Shown here: positions 1 through 8,183 of the stretch, piece after piece
Layout of the letters: each line of letters opens with the position of its first letter
Numbering within the stretch: position 1 is the stretch's first letter
Assembly (NCBI GenBank): GCA_014873095.1
Contig: CP050848.1
Location: 806,001-870,000 of the forward strand
Direction: 5' to 3'
Length of the DNA stretch: 64,000 nucleotides
Source: Planctomycetales bacterium ZRK34
GTDB lineage: Bacteria > Planctomycetota > Phycisphaerae > Phycisphaerales > Zrk34
Translations under genes and position numbers: made by a program
The notes under the pieces: generated by a model
Database searches by the model: none
What the model was told of the DNA's origin: nothing
What the model saw: only the letters and a program-made list of their open reading frames with translations

Positions 1-2
1 AG

Positions 3-536
3 GGCGAGCGCGTGGCGACCGCCTCGGTTGATCACGGGCAGGTGAAAGTGACGCTGCCGGCCGTCGAGGCATACACGGTGGCGGTGCTCGAGTATGACAC
101 GCTGCCGACGGTCCGCATGCACACGCTGAAAACTTCGACCAGCGGGCACTGGCGCGCCGCGGACGAAAGCGAATTTCACGTTAAGCCCGACGGCATGATC
201 GCCAACGGCGGAGCGCTCAACGGGTATGTTCACGGCAAGCTGCATCCGCAAATGTCCAACCCGCCGACGTTCATCACGAACATGACCGCCCCGTGCACGA
301 TGAAGCTGCACGTGCTGGGCGTCTCATCAGCCGGGGCGCGACTGCGGCTGTCGATCGACGGCAAGCTGGAAAAGACCATCGACCTGCCCGACCGCGACCG
401 CCGCAACGATGCCTACGCCACCGAATATGACGAAACCTTCACGCTGAACATCCCCGCGGGTGAACACCGCATCAGTCTCACCAACGACGGCGGCGACTGG
501 GCATTCGTTTCGTGGTATTCATTTGACAAAAAGTAA
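3..536 (+). CDS. C-terminal part of a secreted glycoside-hydrolase-like protein (partial)
   Basis: The reading frame is open to the left edge of the window, so only the last ~178 codons are present and the true start is outside. The residues V-T-L-P-x-V-E-A-Y-T-V-A-V resemble the Ig-like beta-sandwich that ends many planctomycete glycosidase-like proteins, and the rest is beta-rich, as in a carbohydrate-binding tail. No catalytic motif is in view, so the enzyme class cannot be named. It converges with the sulfatase at 688-2148, and a long inverted repeat (554-664) lies between the two stop codons. The glycosidase assignment is an inference from general resemblance; that this is a real coding end is well supported. 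Confidence 0.6.
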   Translation, partial: GERVATASVDHGQVKVTLPAVEAYTVAVLEYDTLPTVRMHTLKTSTSGHWRAADESEFHVKPDGMIANGGALNGYVHGKLHPQMSNPPTFITNMTAPCTMKLHVLGVSSAGARLRLSIDGKLEKTIDLPDRDRRNDAYATEYDETFTLNIPAGEHRISLTNDGGDWAFVSWYSFDKK

Positions 537-553
537 TCACTGCGGGATCACAA

Positions 554-664
554 ACAGAAGAATATTCACCACAGAGGGCACAGAGAGCACAGAGGGTGTG
601 AAAGTTCATTTTTAATTCATCGATCTCCGTGCTCTCTGTGCCCTCTGTGGTTAACTTCTTCTGT
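554..664. repeat. Long imperfect inverted repeat, CACAGAG family, copy 1
   Basis: The left arm (554-595) reads CCACAGAGGGCACAGAGAGC with flanks, and the right arm (625-664) is nearly its reverse complement. The outer 9-mers ACAGAAGAA and TTCTTCTGT also match. A ~30-nt AT-rich centre separates the arms. It sits between convergent genes, so it could act as a bidirectional terminator. Similar designs occur at 21772-21849, 29021-29113 and 43762-43896. Confidence 0.85.
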
Positions 665-687
665 CTTGCCGTTTGCGGGGGTGAATC

Positions 688-2148
688 TCACGGCGTGGCG
701 AACTGCACTTTGACATCGTTGGATTGCGCCGGACCGGGGGTGCTTCGGCCGGCGGCGATGTCGCGCTCCATCAGCTCGGTCATTTGCTTCACGCGGGCGG
801 TTTGCGACGATTGCAGATTCACCGATTCGGCGATGTCGTCATGCATCTGATAAAGCTGCCGTGAGGGCAGGCCCTGCTTGCGTGCGGCGGCATCGCGCGG
901 CGCGGTCCACCCGCCGGAACCGGGGCAGAACACGAGCTTCCACGGGCCGCGTCGCAGGGCGAACTCGCCGTTGATCGAGTGATGCACCACCGTCTGGCGT
1001 ACGGGCTGGGTGGCTGTACCTTCGAGCACCGGAAGTATGCTGATGCTGTCTTCACCCGCGCTGGCGGGCAGGTCAACATCGAGCAGGTCGGCACAGGTCG
1101 CCATCAGGTCCGTGAGGCAGATCAGTTGATCGCTGACACTGCCGGAGTCGACGTGCCCCGGCCAGCGGACGATAAATGGAATGCGATGCCCGCCGTCCCA
1201 GATGTCGGACTTGTACCCGCGGCGGTCGGCGCTGGGGTAGTGGCCCTGCTTTTGGAGTTTGTCGACGCCGATGTAGGGCGCACAGCCGTTGTCGCTGGTG
1301 AAGATGACGAGGGTGTTGTCGGTGAGGTTTGCCTGGTCGAGGGCGGTGAGCACCTGCCCGACGACGTGGTCGGTCTGCATGACGAAGTCGCCATACGGGC
1401 CGAGCGGACTGCGGCCCTGCCATTCGGCGGCGGGCACAAGCGGCGTGTGCGGCGAGTTGAGCGCGAGATAAAGAAAGAAGGGTTTGCGATCGTCGGCCCG
1501 GCCGCGCTGCGTGATGTAGTCGACGGCACGGTCGGCGATTGCCGGCAGCATGTCGATGGGTTTGATCTCGGCGGTGACGCGGCCGTCTTCGATGACGGTC
1601 GACATCGAGCGAGCGTGTTCAAACCCGTAAAAGTGATCGAACCCGCGTGTGGTCGGGCCATTGACGATGCGCGAGCCGACGGGCACGCCGGCGGATCTTT
1701 GCGGGGGCTTTTTCGGCACATGGACATCGGACGCGTAATTGAACCCGAGGTGCCACTTGCCGATGATCGCGGTGGTGTAGCCATGCTTACGGAGCAGCGC
1801 CGGGACAGTGAGTCGATCGGCGGCGATGAGCGGGTCTTCGTCAGCCCCGCCGAGCACGCCGCGCTGCAGGCGGGTGCGCCACGCGTAACGGCCGGTGAGA
1901 ATGCCGTAGCGCGTCGGCGTGCAGACGGATGATCCGCTGTGAGCATCGGAGAAAGTCATACCCTCGACGATCAGGCGATCGATGTGGGGCGTGGGGATTT
2001 TACCGTGCGTGAGGTTCAGCCCCTGCACATCGCCGTAGCCGAGGTCGTCACAGAGAATGTAGAGGATGTTTGGCGGGGCATCGGCGGGCGCCGAGGCGGC
2101 GAAGGCGATGAGGATGATGCACGTAAGCGGCGTGATGATCGATCGCAT
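688..2148 (-). CDS. Arylsulfatase-type sulfatase (S1 family), exported
   Basis: The product hydrolyses sulfate esters, probably on sulfated polysaccharides, outside the cytoplasm. A Sec signal peptide covers residues 1-24. The metal-binding Asp pair is in ILCDDLGYGD (~31-40), and the formylglycine signature CTPTR spans residues 76-80, with C76 the residue converted to formylglycine. Later K-W-H-L-G, S-P-H-T-P and T-S-D-N-G motifs are typical of type I sulfatases. The length of 486 aa is normal for the family. No maturase (FGE or anSME) is in the window. It stands alone on the minus strand, converging with the glycosidase-like gene. The substrate cannot be deduced from sequence alone. Confidence 0.93.
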   Translation of the reverse strand: MRSIITPLTCIILIAFAASAPADAPPNILYILCDDLGYGDVQGLNLTHGKIPTPHIDRLIVEGMTFSDAHSGSSVCTPTRYGILTGRYAWRTRLQRGVLGGADEDPLIAADRLTVPALLRKHGYTTAIIGKWHLGFNYASDVHVPKKPPQRSAGVPVGSRIVNGPTTRGFDHFYGFEHARSMSTVIEDGRVTAEIKPIDMLPAIADRAVDYITQRGRADDRKPFFLYLALNSPHTPLVPAAEWQGRSPLGPYGDFVMQTDHVVGQVLTALDQANLTDNTLVIFTSDNGCAPYIGVDKLQKQGHYPSADRRGYKSDIWDGGHRIPFIVRWPGHVDSGSVSDQLICLTDLMATCADLLDVDLPASAGEDSISILPVLEGTATQPVRQTVVHHSINGEFALRRGPWKLVFCPGSGGWTAPRDAAARKQGLPSRQLYQMHDDIAESVNLQSSQTARVKQMTELMERDIAAGRSTPGPAQSNDVKVQFATP

Positions 2149-2210
2149 GAAAGCCTCTGTGTTGTCGACGCGGGGGGAAGTGAGGTTATTGCGGACGATC
2201 AGGCGCGCTG

Positions 2211-2237
2211 AGCCCCGGGGACAGCAGTCCCCGGGCT
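2211..2237. repeat. Short GC-rich palindrome
   Basis: AGCCCCGGGGAC (2211-2222) pairs with GTCCCCGGGCT (2227-2237) around the loop AGCA. It lies between the end of ptsN and the start of the sulfatase gene, both on the minus strand. It has no T-run, so it reads more like a REP-type element than a terminator. Confidence 0.6.
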
Positions 2238-2267
2238 TTAGGGCACTGAATTAACCAGTGAATTGGA

Positions 2268-2735
2268 TTACTTGGCGGCGGCGGTTTCGGCGCTGACGAT
2301 CTGATCGTAGATCGACTGCGCGTCGGAGGCGTTGAGCATGTCCGACCGGAACTGATCGCGGGTCATCAGGCGGCTGATGGAGGCCAGGGCCTGGATGTGG
2401 GCGCCGGTCTGATCAGGCGGACTGGCCAGCAGGAAGATCAGGCGAACGGGCCGACCGTCGATGGAGTTGAACTCGATGGGCTCGGCGGGCTTGCCGATGG
2501 CCATGACCAGGCGGTCGCAGCAGGCGGCCTTGCCGTGGGGGATGGCCAGGCCGTGGCCGATGCCGGTGGTGCGGGTGGTTTCACGCTGCCAGACGGCTTT
2601 TTTCAGTTCGTCGGGGTCCTGAATGCGGCCGCGCTCAGCGAGCAGGTCGACCAGTTCGTCGATGGCGGTGTGCTTGTCCGCAGCCTTGAGGGGGACCACG
2701 ATGCATTCAGGCTTGATGATATCGGTCAGTTGCAT
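2268..2735 (-). CDS. ptsN: PTS IIA domain protein, PtsN-like (EIIA-Ntr)
   Basis: This is a 155-aa single-domain PTS EIIA of the fructose/nitrogen type. It begins MQLTDIIKPE and contains GIGHGLAIPHGK, in which the His before GK is the expected phosphorylation site. The longer frame to 2801 adds 22 residues unlike the family, so the internal ATG at 2733-2735 is chosen. Family members relay phosphate from EI/NPr and act as regulators of metabolism rather than in sugar transport. No EI, HPr or rpoN gene is nearby, although a sigma54 activator lies at 11277-12830. It lies upstream of the sulfatase gene on the same strand but ~120 bp away with a palindrome between. Confidence 0.88.
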   Translation of the reverse strand: MQLTDIIKPECIVVPLKAADKHTAIDELVDLLAERGRIQDPDELKKAVWQRETTRTTGIGHGLAIPHGKAACCDRLVMAIGKPAEPIEFNSIDGRPVRLIFLLASPPDQTGAHIQALASISRLMTRDQFRSDMLNASDAQSIYDQIVSAETAAAK

Positions 2736-2864
2736 GGCGCATCTCGGCGAGTTCGATGCAAAAGGCCTATCGTATCCCACTGGCGGCGGTGAATCAATCA
2801 CTCGGGACGTCGAAACACCCGGCGGACGTTGTTCGACGCGGGCCGCCCCCTGTAGGATATCGGC

Positions 2865-3830
2865 ATGAATCGAGGGCTGGACAAGTTCGTGGCTGGATTA
2901 CAGGTGACGCGGCTGGCGATGGTGTTCACCGCGATCGCCGATATCTGGGTGATCGCCCTGCTGAGTCTGGCCCACCGCGAAACCTGGCGGGTGACGCCGA
3001 CGCTGGAGACGATCCACCCGGGCGTGCTGCTGGCCGCCACGGCGGCAGTCGCCGGGGGGCTGTATGTCTTCGGCATGACGCTGAACGATGTGATGGACGC
3101 CCGCCGCGATCGGCTGTTTGCTCCGACGCGGCCGATTCCATCACGCCGCATCAGTCTCGCCGCCGCCACGACGATCGCCGTCGGCGCCCTGCTCGTGGCC
3201 ATCGCCGCCAGCATCCCGCTGGGCGCGATGAGCACCATGTTATGCCTGATCACCGCCGGCCTGATCCTTTTCTACAACGGGCTCGGCAAACACCTGGGCG
3301 CGATCGGCATCGTCACGCTTGGACTGATCCGCTCGGTGAACATGCTCATCGCCAATCCGTCGCTGGGCTACATGTGGCCGGTCTGGCTGACGATGACGCA
3401 TGTGACCGGCCTCAGCGCCGCGGGCCATCGCCTCGAAGGCAAGCGCCCGCAGCTGCGCGGCGCGCAGATATGGATCACCGCGATCGGGTGGGCGTTTGTC
3501 ACGGTGGTGATGATGTTGTGGATGCACCGTCACAACACGAGCCCGCCGGACCGGCCGTGGATGTGGGTCGGCCCGGTCGTCGCGATGCTGGTGTTCACCG
3601 TGATCGGCATCATCACCCAGCGCAGCGCCCCGACCGAACCGGCCGCCGGCGCGTTGCTGATCAAGCGCGGGCTGCTGTGGCTGATCATCTACGACGCGGC
3701 ATGGCTGGCCAGCGACGGGCTGTGGTGGCAGACCGCCGCCGTCGGCGCACTGCTGCCGGCCGCCTGGGCGATGATGCATCTGACGCGCCACCTCAAGGCG
3801 ATGACGACGCCGACTGAGTTTCGAAGGTGA
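2865..3830 (+). CDS. UbiA-family prenyltransferase-like membrane protein
   Basis: This is a polytopic membrane protein of 321 aa with about eight or nine hydrophobic segments. The first UbiA aspartate-rich motif is clear: N-D-V-M-D-A-R-R-D-R at ~73-82, followed by P-T-R-P-I-P-S-R. The second motif region reads YNGLGKHLGAIG, where many UbiA enzymes have further aspartates, so the second metal site may be altered. Family members transfer polyprenyl chains onto aromatic or other acceptors. Neighbours give no pathway hint: ptsN is divergent and mlaE convergent. Family placement is good; the substrate is unknown. Confidence 0.8.
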   Translation: MNRGLDKFVAGLQVTRLAMVFTAIADIWVIALLSLAHRETWRVTPTLETIHPGVLLAATAAVAGGLYVFGMTLNDVMDARRDRLFAPTRPIPSRRISLAAATTIAVGALLVAIAASIPLGAMSTMLCLITAGLILFYNGLGKHLGAIGIVTLGLIRSVNMLIANPSLGYMWPVWLTMTHVTGLSAAGHRLEGKRPQLRGAQIWITAIGWAFVTVVMMLWMHRHNTSPPDRPWMWVGPVVAMLVFTVIGIITQRSAPTEPAAGALLIKRGLLWLIIYDAAWLASDGLWWQTAAVGALLPAAWAMMHLTRHLKAMTTPTEFRR

Positions 3831-3872
3831 TCGTTTAGAGCGTATTGTAAAAATGTTGACCGCTGTTCTTTC

Positions 3873-3921
3873 ATAGCCGCGGGCGGAAGCCCGCGGACCG
3901 CGAGCTTCCGCTCGCGGCTAT
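3873..3921. repeat. Compound palindrome, ATAGCCGCG family, copy 1
   Basis: Each arm is itself a hairpin: CCGCGGGC-GGAA-GCCCGCGG, then CCGCGAGC-TTCC-GCTCGCGG. The two arms are also reverse complements of each other apart from two bases. The ends read ATAGCCGCG and CGCGGCTAT. It lies between the convergent UbiA-like and mlaE genes. A second member with different inner stems is at 50128-50180. Confidence 0.85.
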
Positions 3922-3942
3922 CACCGCCGCCTCATGTTCATA

Positions 3943-4782
3943 TCAGGTCCAACCGAGCACGTAGAACAACGCGGTGAAGACCAGGTCGGCGCAGATGATC
4001 GACACGATCGCGTGGACGACGGTGGTCGTGGTCGCGCGGCCGACGCCGGCGGCGCCGCCGGTGACCTTCAGCCCGTTGTAGCAGGCGATCAGACCGATGA
4101 GCATGCCGAACACGCCCGCTTTCAGCAGGCCGGTGATAAAGTCAATCATTTTGGCCTGTTCGAGGGTGTTGGACCAGTAAACGCCGGGCGCGATATCCAG
4201 CAGCCCGACGCCGACGACCGCCCCCGACGCCAGCGCCACCACATCGGCGAACACCGCCAGCACGATCAGCCCGACGATCGACGCCAGCACACGCGGCACC
4301 ACCAGAAACCGTACCGGGTTCAACGCCATCGACTCCAGCGCTTCGATCTCTTCCCCGACGACCATCGTGCCCAACTCGGCGGCGATCGACGCCCCGGCGA
4401 AGCCCGTCAGCACGATCGCGGAAATCAGCGGGCCCAACTCGCGGATGATCGCCACGGCATTCACATTCGCCACCTTGTCGGTCTGCCCGAACTCCGTCAG
4501 CGGCGGCGCCATCTGCAAGACCAGAATCAACCCGATGCACAGGCTCACCAGGCAGATGATGCCGATCGAGCGGATGCCGACGCGCACGATTTGGATGTAC
4601 AGCGCTTCGCGACCGAAGCGGATCTTCCGGCCGAGCAACGCGCGGATGACCCATGAGAACAGGTCGATGGCCATGTACACCATGCCGCCGATGTAGCTGA
4701 TGGTGTTGACCACGACGCAGCCGACGGCATTGACGGCGGTGAACAGGCGCGATGGTTTGCTCGGTGCCGATGTGTCATTCAT
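3943..4782 (-). CDS. mlaE: MlaE-type ABC transporter permease
   Basis: This membrane protein of 279 aa matches the MlaE/YrbE permease family, which moves phospholipids between inner and outer membrane together with an ATPase (MlaF) and an MCE-domain protein (MlaD). Typical stretches are G-F-A-G-A-S-I-A-A-E-L-G-T-M near the middle and E-E-I-E-A-L near residue 160. Five hydrophobic segments are visible. The ATG at 4780-4782 is preferred; an upstream GTG at 4822-4824 is possible. No MlaF or MCE gene follows, so the partners must be encoded elsewhere. An AT-rich palindrome (4902-4931) lies ~120 bp upstream. Confidence 0.9.
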   Translation of the reverse strand: MNDTSAPSKPSRLFTAVNAVGCVVVNTISYIGGMVYMAIDLFSWVIRALLGRKIRFGREALYIQIVRVGIRSIGIICLVSLCIGLILVLQMAPPLTEFGQTDKVANVNAVAIIRELGPLISAIVLTGFAGASIAAELGTMVVGEEIEALESMALNPVRFLVVPRVLASIVGLIVLAVFADVVALASGAVVGVGLLDIAPGVYWSNTLEQAKMIDFITGLLKAGVFGMLIGLIACYNGLKVTGGAAGVGRATTTTVVHAIVSIICADLVFTALFYVLGWT

Positions 4783-4901
4783 GACGAAGTTCCCCAAACC
4801 GAAGTTTATCCATCGATGGCTCACTGGCCGACGCCGCCCGCGGTGAATCGCTGATACCCATTCGCGTCACGGGTTGCGTCACGGGCCGGTCTGCATTTTT
4901 A

Positions 4902-4931
4902 AATTCTAATGTTCTTAATAACGTTAGAATT
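4902..4931. repeat. 30-bp AT-rich palindrome, copy 1 (TTAA-centred)
   Basis: AATTCTAATGTT and AACGTTAGAATT flank CTTAAT, with one mismatched position in 12. A near-identical copy at 25783-25812 has the centre inverted (ATTAAG). Both lie just upstream of minus-strand genes (mlaE and the MnmE-like gene) and stand out in GC-rich surroundings. Confidence 0.85.
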
Positions 4932-4990
4932 CCGCGATGGGCGTCGGAGTGTTCGAATGTGCTGCGGCGGGTTGTGACCGCGGCGGAGAT

Positions 4991-5329
4991 TTAAGCGTTT
5001 TTGGCGGCGTCGAGGTCTTCGACGATGGTGAAGACCATGTCCAGGCGGGCGATCTCGAAAATCGAGAGCACTTTCGGTTGCAACCCGCAGAGCACCATCT
5101 TGCCGTTGTGCTTGCGCTGGCGCTGCAGGGCCTCGACGAGCGTGGCCACGCCGGAGGAGTCCATGTAGGGCACCTCGGTCATGTCGACAACGAGGCGGCC
5201 GGGCGTTTGTTCGGTGAGCTGAATCAGGTCCTGTCGAAGCTGCGGGGAGCGGCTGAGGTCGATGTCGCCGGTGAGTCCCACGCAGAATCCGTCGTCGAGC
5301 GGCTGCTGGCTGGTGATGAGGTCGCTCAT
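4991..5329 (-). CDS. STAS-domain anti-sigma factor antagonist
   Basis: This 112-aa single STAS domain is of the SpoIIAA/RsbV type. The segment VVDMTEVPYMDSSGVATL holds the conserved Ser in D-S-S-G that partner kinases phosphorylate. In this family the unphosphorylated protein binds the anti-sigma kinase and frees a sigma factor or other target. It is the last gene of a three-gene minus-strand operon: HEAT lipoprotein (5801-6151), RsbW-like kinase (5337-5804), then this gene after a 7-bp gap. That order makes the RsbW-like protein its likely partner. No sigma factor or PP2C phosphatase is adjacent. Confidence 0.93.
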   Translation of the reverse strand: MSDLITSQQPLDDGFCVGLTGDIDLSRSPQLRQDLIQLTEQTPGRLVVDMTEVPYMDSSGVATLVEALQRQRKHNGKMVLCGLQPKVLSIFEIARLDMVFTIVEDLDAAKNA

Positions 5330-5336
5330 GGTCGGT

Positions 5337-5804
5337 TCATCTTTCGGAAGAGGTAGAATCGCGCCGGGGCGCGGTGGGGTTTTTGATCATGGTCAGGCGC
5401 ATGCCGCCTTCGGGTCGGGGCTCGTAGCTGACGTGGTCCATGATCTTCTGAATGATATGGACGCCGATGCCGCCGGGGCGGACGTCTTCGAGGTCGCGGC
5501 TCTTGATCACGGCGGGGTCGACCTGCTTGGCCAGGTCGTCGATGACGATCACAAAGCCCGCGGGGCTCGCCTCGTCGGGCAGACCCGTTGGCCGAAAGCG
5601 CACCCAGATCGGCTGATCGGCCCGGCCGTCGTATCCGTGACGGATCACGTTGGCGACGGCTTCATCGACGGCGAGCATGATCTGACCGCAGAGCCCGTCG
5701 CTGTACCCGAGCTTCTCGACCGCCGCCCCGACCGCCGCCCGCGCCACGCAGAGGTAGCGCGGCTGGCTGAGCAGTCGCAGTTCGATGTCGAAGTCTTCGC
5801 TCAT
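5337..5804 (-). CDS. RsbW-like anti-sigma regulatory factor / serine kinase
   Basis: This is a 155-aa GHKL-type ATPase of the RsbW/SpoIIAB group. The N-box is DEAVANVIRHGY, a G1-like segment is VIVIDDLAKQVD, and the G2 glycine loop is P-G-G-I-G-V-H-I-I. Known relatives bind a sigma factor and phosphorylate a STAS antagonist; the STAS gene directly follows. The start codon overlaps the stop codon of the upstream HEAT lipoprotein gene by an ATGA-type overlap (5801-5804), which implies translational coupling. The regulated target is not visible in this window. Confidence 0.9.
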   Translation of the reverse strand: MSEDFDIELRLLSQPRYLCVARAAVGAAVEKLGYSDGLCGQIMLAVDEAVANVIRHGYDGRADQPIWVRFRPTGLPDEASPAGFVIVIDDLAKQVDPAVIKSRDLEDVRPGGIGVHIIQKIMDHVSYEPRPEGGMRLTMIKNPTAPRRDSTSSER

Positions 5805-6151
5805 GGACTTGCCGCCTGCGCCAGTTCACCTTGCTTGTAGGCCTTGAGCCAACGCTCGATCGCCGCGTCGCGCTCGGCCTGCGGCGCGTAGTACACATAG
5901 CCCTTACGCTGGCCGGTGATGCGCTCCAACGCGCCGATGGCGTACATGCGCACGGCCTGATCGTCGGAATCGAGTTGCTGGATCAGGTGCGGGATCGCCG
6001 AGGCGTCTTTTTCGTTGCCGGCCCGGGTGATGGCGTACAGCTTCGAGCCCGGGTCCGCCGCATCGAATCCGCCTTCACTGACCGGCGGCTCGGCGCAGGC
6101 GCCCAGCCCCATCATCACCAGCCCCGTTATGCAAACTGCTGCGATCCGCAT
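5801..6151 (-). CDS. Small HEAT-repeat lipoprotein
   Basis: This is a 116-aa predicted lipoprotein. The hydrophobic leader [14 protein letters not shown] is followed by LGAC, a lipobox with Cys near residue 19. The mature part has helical repeats ([20 protein letters not shown], then an [10 protein letters not shown] segment) typical of HEAT/PBS-lyase-like repeats. Being first in an operon with an RsbW-like kinase and a STAS protein, it may be an envelope input to the partner switch. That role is inference from position only. Lipoprotein and HEAT assignments are moderately strong. Confidence 0.75.
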   Translation of the reverse strand: MRIAAVCITGLVMMGLGACAEPPVSEGGFDAADPGSKLYAITRAGNEKDASAIPHLIQQLDSDDQAVRMYAIGALERITGQRKGYVYYAPQAERDAAIERWLKAYKQGELAQAASP

Positions 6152-6296
6152 GGGCGTACATCATAATGCAATCCGCAACCGCGTAAAACCACCTCCCGCC
6201 AACTCTGCCCATTTCGCCACGCCCCGCTTTGCGGTATGCTTCCGGTTTGCTCGACACCACGAAATGAACCCCGGAACCCACGGCCCGGAAGTGACC

Positions 6297-7850
6297 ATGA
6301 TTCATCTGCCGCACAACGAAGTCATCCCCGTACTCGATTTCGGATCGCAGTACGCCCAGCTCATCGCCCGCCGTGTTCGCGAGGCCGGGGCGTTCAGCGT
6401 CCTCGTCGCCCCCGACACCCCCCTGGAAACCCTCGCCGAGCTCAAGCCCAAGGGCATCATCCTTTCCGGCGGGCCGGCCAGCGTCTACGAAGACGGCGCC
6501 CCCCGCTGTGATGAGCGGTTGTTTGAACTCGGCGTGCCCGTACTCGGCATCTGCTACGGCATGCAGCTCGCCTGCCAACTGCTCGGCGCGCAGGTCGATC
6601 CCGCCAAATCGCGCGAGTACGGCCGGGCCAATCTCCACATCACCGACCACTGCGACCTGCTGCACGGCGTGCCCGAGCAGACCTCCGTCTGGATGAGTCA
6701 CGGCGATCAGCTGTCGGATTCCGGCAACGACTTCGACGTACTGGCCACCACGCCGACGTGCCCCTTCGCCGCGGTCCGCCACAAGACGCAGCCCTTCTTC
6801 GGCGTGCAGTTTCACCCCGAAGTCACGCACACGCCCCACGGCGTCGACATCCTCCACAACTTCCTCTACCAGATCTGCGGGTGTACCGACACGTGGCGCA
6901 TGAGCGACTTCATGCAGCAGCAGGTCACCGCCATCCGTGAGGCCGTGGGCGATGCGCGCGTCATCTGCGGTCTGTCCGGCGGGGTCGACAGCTCCGTCGT
7001 CGCGGCCCTGCTGTCCAAGGCGATCGGCCGCCAGCTCACGTGCATCTTTGTCGACAACGGCCTGCTGCGTAAAAACGAACGTGACCTCGTCGAACACACC
7101 TTCCGCGGCCACTTCGATGTCGACCTCCGCGTCATCGATGCCGAGGCGCAGTTCCTCGGCGACCTGACAGACATCAGCGACCCGCAGGAAAAACGCCGCC
7201 GCATCGGCCACCGCTTCATCGACGTGTTCAAGGAAGCCTCGTCGGATATTGAAAACGTCAAGTACCTCGCCCAGGGCACGCTCTACCCGGACGTGATCGA
7301 GTCGGGCCAGTCGCTCGCCGGCACCGCGGCCAACATCAAGCTGCACCACAACGTCGGCGGTCTGCCCGCTGAACTCGGGTTCGATCTGATCGAGCCGCTG
7401 CGTGATCTGTTCAAGGACGAGGTGCGCCGCCTCGGCGAAGTGCTCGGCCTGCCCGAATCGATGGTCTGGCGTCACCCCTTCCCGGGCCCGGGCCTGGCCG
7501 TTCGCGTGATGGGCGACATCACCAAGCCCAAGCTCGACCTGCTGCGCGACTGCGATGAGATTCTGCTCGAGGAGATCGTCGCCAACAATTTGTATCGCTC
7601 GACCAGCCAGGTCTTCGCCGTGCTGACCAACACGCAGGCCGTCGGCGTGATGGGCGACGGCCGCACATACGAATCCGTCATCGCCATCCGGGCCGTCGAA
7701 ACGCAGGACTTCATGACCGCCGACTGGGCCCGCATTCCGTACGACGTGCTGGCCACCATCAGCAACCGCATCATCAACGAAGTCCGCGGCGTCAACCGCG
7801 TCGTCTACGACATCAGCTCCAAACCCCCCGCCACAATCGAGTGGGAGTAA
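6297..7850 (+). CDS. guaA: GMP synthase (glutamine-hydrolysing)
   Basis: This enzyme converts XMP to GMP using glutamine and ATP. The N-terminal class I amidotransferase domain shows the nucleophile in [14 protein letters not shown] (Cys ~86) and the His in [10 protein letters not shown]. The ATP-pyrophosphatase loop is SGGVDSSV, and the C-terminal dimerisation domain ends [17 protein letters not shown], the canonical GuaA tail. The ATG at 6297 follows GGAAG at a good distance; an upstream ATG at 6264 lacks a ribosome site. The length of 517 aa is normal. guaB, the preceding pathway step, lies at 13317-14798 on the other strand and is not co-operonic. Confidence 0.97.
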   Translation: MIHLPHNEVIPVLDFGSQYAQLIARRVREAGAFSVLVAPDTPLETLAELKPKGIILSGGPASVYEDGAPRCDERLFELGVPVLGICYGMQLACQLLGAQVDPAKSREYGRANLHITDHCDLLHGVPEQTSVWMSHGDQLSDSGNDFDVLATTPTCPFAAVRHKTQPFFGVQFHPEVTHTPHGVDILHNFLYQICGCTDTWRMSDFMQQQVTAIREAVGDARVICGLSGGVDSSVVAALLSKAIGRQLTCIFVDNGLLRKNERDLVEHTFRGHFDVDLRVIDAEAQFLGDLTDISDPQEKRRRIGHRFIDVFKEASSDIENVKYLAQGTLYPDVIESGQSLAGTAANIKLHHNVGGLPAELGFDLIEPLRDLFKDEVRRLGEVLGLPESMVWRHPFPGPGLAVRVMGDITKPKLDLLRDCDEILLEEIVANNLYRSTSQVFAVLTNTQAVGVMGDGRTYESVIAIRAVETQDFMTADWARIPYDVLATISNRIINEVRGVNRVVYDISSKPPATIEWE

Positions 7851-7902
7851 CTCTCAGCGGGATTTTCTTGACCGGCGTTCGGTATTCGTCGATGATTAAA
7901 CA

Positions 7903-8121
7903 ATGCCGACGACGAAAATTGTCCAATTTGAGGCGACCCCCGAGTTTCATCGCCAACTCGTTAGTGAAGCCAAACGGTTGAATCTGTCATTGTCGGCGTA
8001 CATCCAATATCTGCATGCGCGGCTCTCACCGGAACATTCGCCTGAAGAAAAAAAGTTTGAAGATGCTCTGGCGGAGGTCAATAAGCGGTTCGGTAATGCC
8101 ATGAAGAAATTGGCAAAGTAG
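7903..8121 (+). CDS. Small ribbon-helix-helix-like protein
   Basis: This 72-aa protein begins MPTTKIVQFEATPEFHRQLV and continues with a helix-turn-helix-like stretch (L-N-L-S-L-S-A-Y-I-Q-Y-L) and a charged C-terminal helix. The pattern of one short strand followed by two helices fits Arc/MetJ-type ribbon-helix-helix DNA-binding proteins or antitoxin N-termini. No toxin gene is adjacent; the nearest neighbour is the convergent thioredoxin-like gene. Base composition is lower in GC than guaA, a mild hint of separate origin. Family assignment is tentative. Confidence 0.6.
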   Translation: MPTTKIVQFEATPEFHRQLVSEAKRLNLSLSAYIQYLHARLSPEHSPEEKKFEDALAEVNKRFGNAMKKLAK

Positions 8122-8183
8122 ACGAAGTGTCGGCCTGCGACGTTCTTCCGTGACCGCGTCATCGCATCAGGGGGTTGAACCGA

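Noticed and set aside
6075-7475. Long minus-strand frame opposite guaA
   Set aside because: A GC-rich shadow of a firmly identified gene; its translation is Asp/Val/Gly-rich with no domain pattern.
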